DNA of 64,000 bases from Chromobacterium haemolyticum (GCF_002081825.1 NZ_MUKU01000027.1:1-64000); one strand, 5' to 3'. Positions 47,211 through 56,776 are shown, numbered from the stretch's first letter. Program-made: numbers and translations. Notes: generated by a model not told the origin, from the sequence alone.

Positions 47211-47267
47211 GGATGCCTCCTCGCGCCGCATCGCGGCTCAAACGCCGGGCCGAGCCCGCGCGCCTGT

Positions 47268-47669
47268 CTAGTTTTCGCCGTTGCCGGCCTTCAAGTTCGC
47301 GGCCATCGCCAGCGGCGACAGCCTTTCCGACTGCAGCCGCTGCTTCAGCTCCGTCAAGCTCGGCAGCAGCTCTTGCAATTGCCCGCGCGTCTCAGCGCTG
47401 ATTGTCTTGTCTGCCGCGCCTTGGGCCGCCAAATCGCAATATTTGGCACAGTCCCGAGCCAGCCCGGCTTGCACTGCCTGCCAGGCGTCGGCGTCGCAGG
47501 TTCCCGGCTTCTGTTCGACAGCCGGCGCCTGCGCCGTCATGCCGCCGCCGCTCAGCGCGGCCGCGAGCAGGCTTTGCGGCCGCGCGGACGCCACGCTTGG
47601 CTGCGGCTCGGACAGCCCCCCCAAACCGGGGGGATTGGCGATCGGCTTCGACGAAACATTAAAAGGCAT
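47268..47669 (-). CDS. Small hypothetical protein, candidate secreted protein
   Basis: A 133-residue protein beginning MPFNVSSKPIANPPGLGGLSE; the first 60 residues are Pro/Gly/Ser-rich and probably unstructured, as in T3SS secretion signals. The helical remainder has three Cys ('TCDADAWQAVQAGLARDCAKYC'). CAGGAG precedes the start. It is the first gene of the minus-strand unit that leads into the large beta-rich protein 57 bp later. It could be a secreted cofactor or a small effector; it lacks the acidic alpha/beta pattern of a typical CesT chaperone. Confidence 0.55.
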   Translation of the reverse strand: MPFNVSSKPIANPPGLGGLSEPQPSVASARPQSLLAAALSGGGMTAQAPAVEQKPGTCDADAWQAVQAGLARDCAKYCDLAAQGAADKTISAETRGQLQELLPSLTELKQRLQSERLSPLAMAANLKAGNGEN

Positions 47670-48284
47670 TTCAAACGCTCCTGATTTGGCGGCGAGGCCA
47701 GAACGACGGTGATGAGAGGCCGCCGGCGCATGCCCGGCGACAGCGTCAAACTACCCCAACACGCCTGTCCGAACTTGCATAAATCGGCCGCGGCCCAGCC
47801 CCCGCCGCCCCCCTCGTTTTTGAGAGTTTTCCCATTTGTAGCAAGCACTCCCTCACGTAGTATTCCTACACACCCCAAATTTATGCGAAGGAAATCAAAA
47901 CCCTATTTATCAACCCCATGGCATAAGAACAGGATGAACAAGACCATGTCATTCGCTGAACATTTTTTGCAAGCTGGCCCTCGTCGGCAAAAGTACCATC
48001 CACTCTCTCTGTTTTTATGACCGGATAAAGGCTTTGAGCGTCAGTTGACGACACTGGCAATTCCAGGCGATAGCGGGCGGGAAGCGGCGGATACACGTCG
48101 CGCGATGCGAATCCGCAGCCGGCCCCAAGAACCAGCGCAAATCACCCAACAGATCCACCGAACAAAAAACACGCCGACATGCAGCGATGCTACGGGGAAT
48201 AGCACACAAGTCGCGGCATTGGTCGACTCGATCCGCATGGTCCGCCGTGCGCTATTGCGCCGTGCGCGCAAGAGGAACTAGAAG
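47670..48284. other. AT-rich divergent regulatory region upstream of hilA
   Basis: About 615 bp with no gene that I can support. The part from 47815 to 48040 is clearly richer in A and T than the flanks and probably carries the promoters of hilA (plus) and of the small effector unit (minus). A long AT-rich leader is typical of silenced (H-NS-type) virulence promoters; this last point is inference. Confidence 0.55.
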
Positions 48285-49979
48285 ATGGCGTTACATAAAG
48301 ATGGCTTCATGAACAGGCAATTTGTTTTTGGCGACTTCGTCTTGCACTTCGACGGCATGCTGCTGCATCGCGAGCAGCAAATCAGCATTCCGCCCAAGGA
48401 ACTGGCGGTGCTGACCGCTCTGCTGGAAGCGGCGGGAGAGCTGGTCAGCAAGGACGCGCTTTTGGACCGCGTCTGGCCGGACGGCGAAGTCAACGAGGAA
48501 TCGCTGACCCGCTGCATCTACGCGCTGCGGCGCATCCTGCTGGAAACCAAGGACTGCCGCTACATCGACACCGTTTACGGCAAGGGCTATCGCTTCAGCC
48601 GTCCGGTGGCCATGGTGTCCAAACCCACGCCGCTCGCGGCTCAATGCTCGGTGGCGGTGCTGCCTTTCCGCACCCACCCTCAACTGGACGCGGTCAGCCT
48701 GCACAACGCTCTGGTGCAATGTCTGTCGCGCTACTCGCCGTTCGGCCTGATCGTGCTGCCGGCCACCATCACCCAGAACTGCCGCGACGTCACCGACATC
48801 GTGGCGATGATCGACCAGCTTCGCCCGGACTACTACCTGGCCGGCCAGACTCTGCAACAAGGCGGCGTCTGGAAACTGCGGGTGGAATTGGTGCGCGCCG
48901 CCGGCCATCAACTGATTCACCATGAAAGCATAGAGCTAAGCCCGGAACAGCCCATCACCGCGCTGCAGACCCGGCTGGCCAGCCTGCTGCCGCAACGCAT
49001 TCCCGGCCTGCGCTGGAATCAGGGGCAAAACAATGAACTGGGCTCTCTGGACATGGCCATCACCTATCTGAACGGCCGCCACGAACTACAACAACACACC
49101 CCCTCCAGCCTGCGCCGCGCGCTGATGCTGCTGCGTCAGTGCGTCAACGCCGGCCCCAGCCACGCGCTGCCTTATTGCAGCTTGGCCGAGTGCTATCTGA
49201 CCTTGGCCCAGCTGGGACTGTTCGACCAGGCCCAGGCGCTGAGCCAGGCCCAGCAGGCGGTGAACAAGGCGGTGGAGCTGGACGCGGCCAACCCGCAGGC
49301 GCTGGGCTTGCTGGCCCTGCTCAGCAGCATGCGCTCTCAGCAGGCGGTGGCCGAGGCCCTGTTCGAACAGGCGCGGCTGCTGGCGCCGGATGCCGTCGAC
49401 ATCCATTACTACCACGCCTGGCATTTATTCCTGTCCGGCAAGCTGGCCCAGGCGCAACAAGCGCTGGATGCCTGCCTGGAGCGCGATCCTTCGCGCATTT
49501 CCGCCAGCATTCTCAAACTGTGGCTGACCTATTACGAGCGCCGCATCGAAGACGCGGTGTCGCTGGGCAAGCGCCAGCTCTGCCAATACGGCCAGAACCA
49601 TCCGGTGCTGCAAAGCGTGCTGGCGCTGTTGCTGGGGCTGCAAGGCCAGTACGCGCAAGCCGACGAGCTGGTGCAGGCGGTGCGGGACTCCGGCGAGGAA
49701 GCGGGCCTGCTCGCCCTCAATCACTGCTATGTCGATTACTGCCGACACGGCGACGCCGCGGTGCCCGCGCTGCGGGCCTTCCTCGCCAAGGTGGACAGCC
49801 GCCAGGTGCGGTCCAGCCTGCTGCCGCTGATTCTGGCCGCGCAAGGCCCGGAGGCCGCAGTCCAGCATTGGCGCCAATTGCAGGCCGAAGGCTATCTGTG
49901 GATCAAGGCCTGGCGCCACGATCCGCGTCTGAGCGAACTGGCGGAACAGGCCCAGCCTTGCCAGCCGGAGGCCGCGTGA
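48285..49979 (+). CDS. hilA: HilA-type T3SS master regulator (CilA)
   Basis: A 564-residue protein. An OmpR/ToxR-type winged helix occupies about 8-110 ('ISIPPKELAVLTALLEAAGELVSKDALLDRVWPDGEVNEESLTRCIYALRRIL'), and the remainder contains an adenylate-cyclase-like region and tetratricopeptide repeats (about 300-500). Length and order equal those of Salmonella HilA (553), which activates the prg and inv promoters. The start at 48285 has GAGGA upstream; a later ATG at 48309 is possible. Its stop overlaps the iagB start (GTGA). The C. violaceum homologue is known as CilA. Confidence 0.92.
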   Translation: MALHKDGFMNRQFVFGDFVLHFDGMLLHREQQISIPPKELAVLTALLEAAGELVSKDALLDRVWPDGEVNEESLTRCIYALRRILLETKDCRYIDTVYGKGYRFSRPVAMVSKPTPLAAQCSVAVLPFRTHPQLDAVSLHNALVQCLSRYSPFGLIVLPATITQNCRDVTDIVAMIDQLRPDYYLAGQTLQQGGVWKLRVELVRAAGHQLIHHESIELSPEQPITALQTRLASLLPQRIPGLRWNQGQNNELGSLDMAITYLNGRHELQQHTPSSLRRALMLLRQCVNAGPSHALPYCSLAECYLTLAQLGLFDQAQALSQAQQAVNKAVELDAANPQALGLLALLSSMRSQQAVAEALFEQARLLAPDAVDIHYYHAWHLFLSGKLAQAQQALDACLERDPSRISASILKLWLTYYERRIEDAVSLGKRQLCQYGQNHPVLQSVLALLLGLQGQYAQADELVQAVRDSGEEAGLLALNHCYVDYCRHGDAAVPALRAFLAKVDSRQVRSSLLPLILAAQGPEAAVQHWRQLQAEGYLWIKAWRHDPRLSELAEQAQPCQPEAA

Positions 49980-50440
49980 TCCGCGTCGGCCTGTTGTCCG
50001 CTCTCTTGTTGTGCGCAGGCGGGGCGCGGGCGGACTGTTGGGATCGCGCCGGCCGCATGTTCAATATCGCGCCGGACTTGCTCTACGCCATCGCCCAGCA
50101 GGAGTCCGGGCTCAAGCCGGACGCGGTGGGACGCAACCGCGACGGCAGCCGGGACCTGGGCCTGATGCAGATCAACAGCGCTCATCTGCCGCGGCTGCGC
50201 CAGTTGGGCGTCACCGAACCGCAGTTGATGGGCGACGCTTGCCTGTCCGTGATCGTCGGCGCCTCCATCCTGGCCGAGATGATGAAACGCTACGGTTACT
50301 CCTGGGAGGCGGTGGGCGCTTACAACGCCGGCACCGCGCCCAGCCGCCGCGCCTTGCGCATGCGTTACGCCGAGCAAGTGTGGCGGCGCTATCAGAAACT
50401 GCGTCAAGCCGCCCCACCCCCAAGCAAGGAGCTCTCATGA
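49976..50440 (+). CDS. iagB: IagB lytic transglycosylase
   Basis: A 154-residue lysozyme-like protein with an N-terminal signal peptide (about 1-19, LLSALLLCAGGARA). The catalytic Glu is in 'AIAQQESGLKPDAVG', and 'GLMQIN' and 'AVGAYNAGT' are the other soluble-lytic-transglycosylase motifs. It opens peptidoglycan for assembly of the secretion apparatus. It starts with GTG at 49976, overlapping the hilA stop, and overlaps the next gene by four bases. Confidence 0.94.
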   Translation: MIRVGLLSALLLCAGGARADCWDRAGRMFNIAPDLLYAIAQQESGLKPDAVGRNRDGSRDLGLMQINSAHLPRLRQLGVTEPQLMGDACLSVIVGASILAEMMKRYGYSWEAVGAYNAGTAPSRRALRMRYAEQVWRRYQKLRQAAPPPSKELS

Positions 50441-51216
50441 TTCGCTCGCTTCCCCCGCCGCGCCCGCAGCCCGTGGCGGCCCCGGTCGCCGCCCCAAGAA
50501 CCTGTCCGCAGCCGGCCTGGACCGCCCAGCTGCGCGGCGTCAGCCAGGCGGCCTCGCCTCAGCCAGCGCCGCGCACGGCTCAGCCCAGCCGCTCGGTCAG
50601 CCAACTGCGGCAAGCTTTCCAACAAGCGGCGTCCCAGCCGCCCGCGAAAACATTGGCTCGACCCGCCGGCAAACTGCGACTGCCCATGCCCCTGGCGGAC
50701 AGTGCCTCAACCCGCGCCAATGCCGCTCCGACGCCCAGGCGCGACCCGATGGCGCTGCTGCGCCAACGCATGACGCCCGAGGCGCTCAAGGATTTTGAGC
50801 AAAAACTGGCTGACACCGCCGGCAAGCGCGCCCCGGTCAAGACGCCGCAGCAATCGGTCGCCGTCGTTCAAGCCGCGCCTGCCGTAATGGCCGCTCCCGC
50901 GTCTCCAGTCCTGGCCGCCACGCCGCGGCCAACGCAGCCCGGGCAGATTCCGCCGCCGCCGCCCCCACCGCCGCCCGTCAACGCGGCGGCCCCGGCTGCC
51001 GGCCCGGCGCGCGTCTGGAACAAGATCGCGGCGGCCAGCGCAGCGGATATACAGCAATTACGCGACGAGCAAAGCCAAAAACTGCGCAAGGAGCCGGGTT
51101 CTAAACCCTCGGCCGCCTCGCCGGCGGGAAATGAGCTCATCAAGGAATTGAAAGAACGGCAGGCCCTTAGAGAACAAAGAATGGCGGCGCGGGCCGCTGA
51201 CGCCCAAGAGCGCTAA
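50437..51216 (+). CDS. Proline-rich protein between iagB and prgH, candidate effector
   Basis: A 259-residue Pro/Ala/Gln-rich protein with a run of nine prolines (about 172-180, encoded near 50951) followed by 'RVWNKIAAASAADIQQLRDEQSQKLRK' and a charged helix 'NELIKELKERQALREQRMAAR'. No signal peptide or membrane segment. It is translationally coupled to iagB (ATGA), so it belongs to the hilA-iagB unit. The polyproline plus amphipathic helix layout resembles host actin-binding proteins, but I cannot confirm a WH2 motif. No homologue is recognised in the Salmonella locus. Confidence 0.65.
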   Translation: MIRSLPPPRPQPVAAPVAAPRTCPQPAWTAQLRGVSQAASPQPAPRTAQPSRSVSQLRQAFQQAASQPPAKTLARPAGKLRLPMPLADSASTRANAAPTPRRDPMALLRQRMTPEALKDFEQKLADTAGKRAPVKTPQQSVAVVQAAPAVMAAPASPVLAATPRPTQPGQIPPPPPPPPPVNAAAPAAGPARVWNKIAAASAADIQQLRDEQSQKLRKEPGSKPSAASPAGNELIKELKERQALREQRMAARAADAQER

Positions 51217-51408
51217 ACCCGCGCCGTCCCCGATCCCCCTTTACATGGCGGCCGCCGCTACCACGGCACGCCGCCATGCTTTTTCCCTCCTCCCCGAATC
51301 TGATTCCCCACCCGAGATTTCATCGGTTTTCCATCAGGAATCCGTTCCGTCTTGTCCGTAAAGTGAATGCCAATATCGCAGAACCTTGCGCACTCACCGA
51401 CAGACACC

Positions 51409-52590
51409 ATGGCAGCTGAAGACATTACTCTCTCCGCGCCGGCGCCCATCGTGGTCCGCCTGCTCAACAGTCCGCTGCGCGGCTGCGAATTCCTTTTGCA
51501 ACCGGGCAAGACCTTGTTTCTGGTGGGCCCGGCCGCCGCCCTGACCGAAGCCGGCCAGTTGCCGGAATTGCCGGCCGACGCGCTGTTCATTCCCCTGGAA
51601 CAGGGGGGCGTCAATTTCGAAGTGCTGATTGATCGCGCCGAGCCAGACCGAGTGACTTTGCGCGAACTGGGCGACGCCGGCGTGGACGAGCGCCCGGCCG
51701 AATTCAACCGCCCGCTGCGCATCGGCGCGCTGGAACTGGCGCTGCGGCCGGAGCACCTGTCCTGGTCGCCGGAGGTGCTGGGTCACGGCCAGGACGCGCC
51801 CCAGCCGGAGCAAAAACCGGCGCGTCGCCACGCCGCCGCCGCGGTGGCGCTGGCGGTGCTCGCCGTCCTGTTGCTGGCAGGCGGCGGCTATTGGCTGTGG
51901 AACACCCCTCAACGCCAGGCCTCGGAATTGAACGCGCTGCTGGGACGCGACAGCCAACGCTTCCAGGTGTTGCCCGGCCGCGACGGCGTGTTCTACGTCG
52001 CCGCCGCCAATGAGCGGGATAGCGCCTGGGCGCGGCAGGTACTGGCGCGCGGCGATTACAACCGCCCGGCGCGGGTGCTCAGCCCGCGGCAGGAAAACGA
52101 ACGCGTCGGCCGCTGGCTGGCGGATCACTACCCGCACCTGCCCTATTACCGCTTGCAGCTGGACAACCCGCGCCGGCCTCAGCTTTGGGTCAGCCAACAG
52201 CGCGCCGCGCTGGGCGGGCCGGCCAGTCAGGCGCTGTCGCAGCGGCTGGCCGAGCAGATGCCCTACGCCGACGCGGTGGACATTGTGCCGGTGGACGACG
52301 CCGCCGCCGCGAGCCAGGCCGAAACCGGCCTGTCGCGCCAGGCGCTGCCCTTCACGCGCAGCGAGCAGCCCAACGGCGTCACCTTCGTGATCCAGGGCTC
52401 GCTGGACGACGGCGAACTATTGCGCGCACGCCGCTTCGTCGACGACTACTACCGCCAATGGGGCGGCCGCTACGTGCAATTCGCCATTGAATTGAAGGAC
52501 GACTGGCTCAAGGGCAAGTCCTTCAAGTACGGCAACCAGGGTTACGTCAAGATGACGACCGGCCACTGGTATTTCCCCAAACCCCTGTAA
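51409..52590 (+). CDS. prgH: T3SS inner-membrane ring protein PrgH
   Basis: A 393-residue SctD protein (Salmonella PrgH is 392). An N-terminal cytoplasmic FHA-like domain (1 to about 120, 'PIVVRLLNSPLRGCEFLLQPGKTLFLVG'), one membrane helix (about 142-164, 'VALAVLAVLLLAGGGYWLW') and a periplasmic ring domain to the end. The start at 51409 gives the family length; an ATG 14 codons earlier is the alternative, and neither has a strong ribosome-binding site. First gene of the prg-org operon. Confidence 0.93.
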   Translation: MAAEDITLSAPAPIVVRLLNSPLRGCEFLLQPGKTLFLVGPAAALTEAGQLPELPADALFIPLEQGGVNFEVLIDRAEPDRVTLRELGDAGVDERPAEFNRPLRIGALELALRPEHLSWSPEVLGHGQDAPQPEQKPARRHAAAAVALAVLAVLLLAGGGYWLWNTPQRQASELNALLGRDSQRFQVLPGRDGVFYVAAANERDSAWARQVLARGDYNRPARVLSPRQENERVGRWLADHYPHLPYYRLQLDNPRRPQLWVSQQRAALGGPASQALSQRLAEQMPYADAVDIVPVDDAAAASQAETGLSRQALPFTRSEQPNGVTFVIQGSLDDGELLRARRFVDDYYRQWGGRYVQFAIELKDDWLKGKSFKYGNQGYVKMTTGHWYFPKPL

Positions 52591-52607
52591 ATCAAAGGAA
52601 AACCACC

Positions 52608-52856
52608 ATGCCAATTATCTCTAATCCGGATTGGACCCTCAGCGACATGTCCAAGGAGTTCGACACCGGCACCAGCAAGCTCCAAACCGAACTGACCGAC
52701 GCGCTGAAAAAGTTGAACGGCAACCCGTCCAACCCCCAGTTGCTGGCCGATTACCAGAGCAAGCTGTCCGAGTACAACCTGTACCGCAACGCGCAGTCCA
52801 ACACCGTCAAAGTGTTCAAGGACATCGACGCGGCCATTATTCAGAACTTCCGCTAA
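52608..52856 (+). CDS. prgI: T3SS needle subunit PrgI
   Basis: An 82-residue SctF needle protein: two helices around a 'NGNPSNPQ' turn and the conserved C-terminus '[21 protein letters not shown]'. Salmonella PrgI has 80 residues. It polymerises into the external needle. Confidence 0.97.
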   Translation: MPIISNPDWTLSDMSKEFDTGTSKLQTELTDALKKLNGNPSNPQLLADYQSKLSEYNLYRNAQSNTVKVFKDIDAAIIQNFR

Positions 52857-52898
52857 ACCCCGACGCCGGCCACGCGCCGGCGCTCCTGGAACCTGCCC

Positions 52899-53204
52899 AT
52901 GACCCCCATCGTCGCCCGCTCGCTGGATGCGCTGACCGCTCAGGTCAGCGACATCACCCGCTCCGAGCACAATCTCGTGTCGCTGGACGACCGCCTGATC
53001 CAGGCCTTCTCGCAAAACGCCGTCGATATAGGTATGGAGAAGGACGCCATCCTGCAACGGCTGGAACAGCCGGGCCTGTTGAGCAACCCCGCCATGCTGA
53101 TGGAGATGCAGCAGCGCACCTCCAATTACAACCTGGAGGTGTCCATGATCAGCACCCTCACCCGCAAGACCGTGGGCGCGGTAGAAAGCCTGCTGCGCTC
53201 ATGA
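52899..53204 (+). CDS. prgJ: T3SS inner rod protein PrgJ
   Basis: A 101-residue SctI inner-rod protein, the same length as Salmonella PrgJ. The C-terminal '[26 protein letters not shown]' is the assembly helix conserved with the needle subunit. It overlaps the prgK start by four bases. Confidence 0.95.
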   Translation: MTPIVARSLDALTAQVSDITRSEHNLVSLDDRLIQAFSQNAVDIGMEKDAILQRLEQPGLLSNPAMLMEMQQRTSNYNLEVSMISTLTRKTVGAVESLLRS

Positions 53205-53956
53205 TCCGCCATGGTTTCAAAGCCGTATTGCTGGCCTTGCTGCTGACCGGCTGCCAGCAGAAGGACTTGCTCAAGGGCCTGGATCAGCAGCAGGCCAATG
53301 AAGTGATTGCCGTCTTGCAACGCCACAATATCGAGGCCGACAAAACCGACCGCGGCAAGACCGGCTTCAGCATCGCCGTGGCGCAGCCGGACTTCGCCGC
53401 CGCCGTGGACTGGCTAAAGGCCTACAACCTGCCGTCGCGCCCGCGGGTGGAAGTGGCGCAGATGTTCCCGGCGGACTCCCTGGTGTCCTCGCCGCGCGCG
53501 GAAAAGGCGCGGCTGTACTCCGCCATCGAGCAGCGGCTGGAGCAGTCGCTGCAAACCATGGACGGCGTGCTGTCCGCGCGCGTGCATGTCAGCTACGACC
53601 TGGATTCCGGCGAAGGCGGCCGCGCCGCCAAACCCATCCATTTGTCCGCGCTGGCGGTGTACGACCGCGACGTGGACCCGGAGCAGATGGTCAACGATAT
53701 CAAGCGTTTCCTGAAGAACAGCTTTGCCGACATCGATTACGACAATATCTCGGTGGTGTTGTCGCGACGCAGCGAAGCGCAGCAGCAGGCGCCCACCGCG
53801 CCGACGGAAGAACGCGGCTCCGGCCTGAGCTGGCTGATGGCAGGCGTGGCGCTGATCGCCCTCCTGGGCGCGGCGGCGGCCTGGCTGTGGCAGCGCCGCG
53901 CGCCCAAACCCGCGGCAACGCCGCCCGTCGCCGAGCCGCAGGCCGGCCATGAGTAG
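53201..53956 (+). CDS. prgK: T3SS inner-membrane ring lipoprotein PrgK
   Basis: A 251-residue SctJ/FliF-type lipoprotein (Salmonella PrgK is 252). The lipobox LLLTGC puts the lipid on Cys18. Two ring-building domains follow (about 20-75 and 95-185), then a C-terminal membrane helix (about 206-226, '[19 protein letters not shown]'). Its ATG overlaps the prgJ stop, and its end overlaps orgA by eight bases. Confidence 0.96.
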   Translation: MIRHGFKAVLLALLLTGCQQKDLLKGLDQQQANEVIAVLQRHNIEADKTDRGKTGFSIAVAQPDFAAAVDWLKAYNLPSRPRVEVAQMFPADSLVSSPRAEKARLYSAIEQRLEQSLQTMDGVLSARVHVSYDLDSGEGGRAAKPIHLSALAVYDRDVDPEQMVNDIKRFLKNSFADIDYDNISVVLSRRSEAQQQAPTAPTEERGSGLSWLMAGVALIALLGAAAAWLWQRRAPKPAATPPVAEPQAGHE

Positions 53957-54536
53957 CCGGCCCGCGGCCCGCTCGCCGGCACTGCAAGCGCTGCTGTACG
54001 ACCCGCTGGCCTATCTGCACCCGCGGCGCTTGGTTCTGCCGCCGGCGCTGACCGCCTCCGCCGCCGCGCGCGCGGCGGCCAATGAGCTGCTGATCTCCGC
54101 CTATCGGCTGGACAGCGACTGCGCCGACGCCCAGTTGGACCCGCTGGCGCGGCAATGGCTACGCCACTGGCGGCGCTTGCCGCAAATCGCCTATCTGCTG
54201 GGCTGCCACGCATTGCGCGCCGGCCTGGGCTGGCAAGCCGGCCTGCTACGGCTACCGGACTGGGCGCAGGACTTCGCCGCCGTGGCGCTGCCACCGGACG
54301 CCGCCGCCGCGCAACGGCCGGCGCTCAGCCACGGCGCCCTGCTGCTCACCGGCTACGGCCGCCTGCAAGCTTGGCGCGAGCGTCTGCCGCGCCCCTTGGC
54401 GCAACGCTTGCCGCTGCAGTTCCCGCCGGAGGCCGACGCCGCGCCGCCGCAGCCGCCCGCCGACGCCCTGATTCTGACCTTGGCCCTACAACATGCCCAG
54501 AGACATCCCCACATCCCGCCCTCCGACCGCCGCTGA
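53949..54536 (+). CDS. orgA: T3SS sorting platform protein OrgA
   Basis: A 195-residue SctK-family protein (Salmonella OrgA is 199), recognised from its position and from '[17 protein letters not shown]' at the N-terminus, typical of OrgA/MxiK. It links SpaO pods to PrgH. The gene overlaps prgK and, by 44 bp, orgB. Confidence 0.9.
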   Translation: MSSRPAARSPALQALLYDPLAYLHPRRLVLPPALTASAAARAAANELLISAYRLDSDCADAQLDPLARQWLRHWRRLPQIAYLLGCHALRAGLGWQAGLLRLPDWAQDFAAVALPPDAAAAQRPALSHGALLLTGYGRLQAWRERLPRPLAQRLPLQFPPEADAAPPQPPADALILTLALQHAQRHPHIPPSDRR

Positions 54537-55188
54537 AGGCGTGCTGGTACGCCGCGGCCAGCTGCGCCGAGCCGAACGCGCCGACCAACTGGAACGCGAG
54601 GCGCGGCAACAGGCGCAGCGCGTGCTGCGCGAAGCCGAGCGCCAGGCCGAATCCTTGCGCCGGCAAGCCAGCCAGGAAGGCTACCAGCAAGGCATGCTCG
54701 CCGCGCTGCAACACGCGGCCGCCCATCTGGCCGCCAGCCAGGCCATGGCTTGGAACTGGCGCGAGCGGCTGGAGCAAGAGGCGCGCGCCATGCTGGCCGC
54801 GGCGGTGGACCACCCGGACACGCTGCTGCTGCTGCTGGACGAATGGCTGCGCGGCCTGGATCAGCCGGACGCCACTCTTTACCTGCAACTGCCCAAGCGC
54901 GCCCGCGCGCTGCAGCCGCAGCTGATGACGCTGCTGGCGGAAAACTGGCCCGGCGCCATCCAGATCGACTACCACGCCGACGCGCGCTTCATGATGCGCT
55001 GCGCGGACCAGGCGGCGGAGTTCTCGCCGGAACAATACGTGGAACCGGCCAGCCGCCAGCTGCTGCAATGCCTGGAGCCCTTGCCTCAAGACTGCCGCCG
55101 TTTGTCGGAACAGGCGCTGCGCGGCTTGATCGCGCAACTGGAACAAGATCTGGCGGCCTTGGCCGCCTCAGACAGGAGCCCGGAATGA
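54493..55188 (+). CDS. orgB: T3SS ATPase regulator OrgB
   Basis: A 231-residue SctL/FliH-family stator. An N-terminal Gln/Arg/Ala coiled coil (about 20-80) precedes the globular C-terminal part ('EQEARAMLAAAVDHPDTLLLLLDEWLRGL', 'IQIDYHADARFMMRC'). It connects the ATPase InvC to SpaO. Salmonella OrgB has 226 residues. Confidence 0.9.
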   Translation: MPRDIPTSRPPTAAEGVLVRRGQLRRAERADQLEREARQQAQRVLREAERQAESLRRQASQEGYQQGMLAALQHAAAHLAASQAMAWNWRERLEQEARAMLAAAVDHPDTLLLLLDEWLRGLDQPDATLYLQLPKRARALQPQLMTLLAENWPGAIQIDYHADARFMMRCADQAAEFSPEQYVEPASRQLLQCLEPLPQDCRRLSEQALRGLIAQLEQDLAALAASDRSPE

Positions 55189-55709
55189 TCCCCTCGCTAA
55201 CCCCTTCCGCCATGGGCCGCGCCGCCGCGCCCGGCGACGACGTCATCCCGCTGCAACAGCGGCTGCTGGCCGCGGCGCAAGACGCCGACGGCGCCGCGCC
55301 GCCAACGGAAACGCCGGAGGCCGACGACGCCAAGCCGGTGGAGCCGCCGCCGCACAAATGGCCGGACTTCCAGTCCGATCCGGTAGCGGTGGCCTTCCTC
55401 GCGGCGCTGCGCCAGCTCTCGCCGCCGGCGTCCGACTCGCAAGAGGACAAACAGCGCTACGCCGACGCCGTCGGCAAGCTGCTGGGCGAGTTCAAGGACC
55501 CGGCCACCGGTGAACTGGCCTTCACCACCTTGAAGCAGAAAAACGACATGATCCAGCGCACGCTGGAACAGATTGACGCCGCCTCCCCGCTGCACACCGC
55601 GCTGATGACCTCGCTGGTGGGCAATATCGGCGTTGCCGGCATGATGCAGCAATGGATGCAGGACGCGATCATGTCGGGCGGCGTGCCCAAGGAGATGGAA
55701 GACTGGTGA
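55185..55709 (+). CDS. orgC: T3SS needle-assembly protein OrgC
   Basis: A 174-residue protein. The N-terminal 70 residues are Pro/Ala/Asp-rich; the C-terminal about 95 residues ('PVAVAFLAALRQLSPPASDSQEDKQRYADAV', 'LKQKNDMIQRTLEQIDAASPLHTALM') match OrgC, a secreted early substrate that promotes needle polymerisation in Salmonella. Its ATG overlaps the orgB stop. It is the last gene of the prg-org operon, one base from the convergent neighbour's stop codon. Confidence 0.87.
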   Translation: MIPSLTPSAMGRAAAPGDDVIPLQQRLLAAAQDADGAAPPTETPEADDAKPVEPPPHKWPDFQSDPVAVAFLAALRQLSPPASDSQEDKQRYADAVGKLLGEFKDPATGELAFTTLKQKNDMIQRTLEQIDAASPLHTALMTSLVGNIGVAGMMQQWMQDAIMSGGVPKEMEDW

Positions 55710-55710
55710 T

Positions 55711-56721
55711 TCACACCGCATCCCACAAGGCCCGCGCCGCCGCCGCGTGATAGAAGACGTCGCCGCTGCGCTGGAACTCCCGCCGGCAGGCGTACACCAG
55801 TTTGATCACATGCTCGTTGCGCACATTCAGCGCGCGCTGCAGCAATAAGGGCCAGGCCGGTTGCTCGTCCGGCAATTCCTCCGCCTCCAGCGCCGGCGCG
55901 CCGATGGACACATAGGCGACGCAGAAGGTCTGCCACAAGGCGGGACGCCAATCCTCCGCCGGCAGGCCGGGCAAATGCTCCAGCACGTCGCGCAGCGCCA
56001 GCGTCGCCGTCACCATGTGCAGCGCGGTGAAGTTGTCGGTCTGCCAGTACACCCGCAGCGCCGCCCGCGCCAGCGCGTCCAGCCAGTCCTCCGTTTGCGG
56101 CGAGCCGGGCAAGGCGGCGGCGAAACGCGGATCGGCCAACACCGCGTCGAAACGATCGTGTATCCAGTAATCCGGGCTGTTCCAGCCGCCCATCGCCCGC
56201 GACAAGTTCGCCAGCCCGTCCTCCGCCGAAGCCGCCGGCGCGTTCGCGTCCAAACCGGCGGGCAAGCGCAGATAGCTGCTCAGATAATAGGCAAGACCCG
56301 CCGCCGCCTCGCCGTCATGGCCGGCGCGCAGGGCGAAAGCCAGCCGGATCAAGGGGTGGAAAGCGCCGCCGCCGGGTGAAAACGGCAGGCTGCCCAAAGC
56401 CTCGCGCGCGGTTTCTTCCACGCCGCGCGCCGCCACCCTCTCCTCCATCACCCTGAGCAGCGCCGGGAAGGCGTCCAGCCGTCCCAAGGCCGCGTCCCAA
56501 CGTCCCCAGCCGATATCGTAGTCCGCCGCTTCCGCCGGCTCGGCGCGCTCGCTTTCCCAAAAATCGAAAAATGCGCGCAACTGGTGCGGCTCCGCCCCCA
56601 TTTCCGCCAAGGCGGTCAGCGCCATCGGGCAATGGTTGGTGGTGTCGCTGTGCATCAGCGAAAACTCATGGTTGGCGTCCAGCAAGGCATGCAGTTCGGT
56701 GTGGCGGCTTGGCGCGTTCAT
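55711..56721 (-). CDS. Questin-oxidase-like protein
   Basis: A 336-residue protein of the questin oxidase family (DUF4243-type), recognised from 'NHCPMALTALAEMGA' near the N-terminus, 'HPLIRLAFALRAGHDGEAAAGLAYYLSSYL' and 'NFTALHMVTATLALRDVLEHLPG'. Fungal members open the ring of anthraquinones by Baeyer-Villiger-type oxidation; bacterial function is not known. It is divergent from soxR across 72 bp that contains a SoxR-type palindrome, so it is a likely SoxR target responding to redox-cycling compounds. No cofactor motif is visible. Confidence 0.8.
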   Translation of the reverse strand: MNAPSRHTELHALLDANHEFSLMHSDTTNHCPMALTALAEMGAEPHQLRAFFDFWESERAEPAEAADYDIGWGRWDAALGRLDAFPALLRVMEERVAARGVEETAREALGSLPFSPGGGAFHPLIRLAFALRAGHDGEAAAGLAYYLSSYLRLPAGLDANAPAASAEDGLANLSRAMGGWNSPDYWIHDRFDAVLADPRFAAALPGSPQTEDWLDALARAALRVYWQTDNFTALHMVTATLALRDVLEHLPGLPAEDWRPALWQTFCVAYVSIGAPALEAEELPDEQPAWPLLLQRALNVRNEHVIKLVYACRREFQRSGDVFYHAAAARALWDAV

Positions 56722-56760
56722 GGCGTCCTCCTTGAAAAAATCATGACCTTACGATAAAAG

Positions 56761-56776
56761 TTAAAGTCAACTTTAA
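56761..56776 (-). promoter_or_regulatory. Probable SoxR operator
   Basis: TTAAAGT-CA-ACTTTAA is a perfect palindrome in the spacer between soxR and the questin-oxidase-like gene. On the minus strand TTAAAG is followed 19 bp later by TAAGGT, the overlong spacing typical of MerR/SoxR-controlled promoters. Confidence 0.6.

Noticed and set aside
50437-51216. WH2 actin-binding motif after the polyproline run
   Set aside because: The helix lacks the LKKT/V-type end of WH2; only the general layout is similar.
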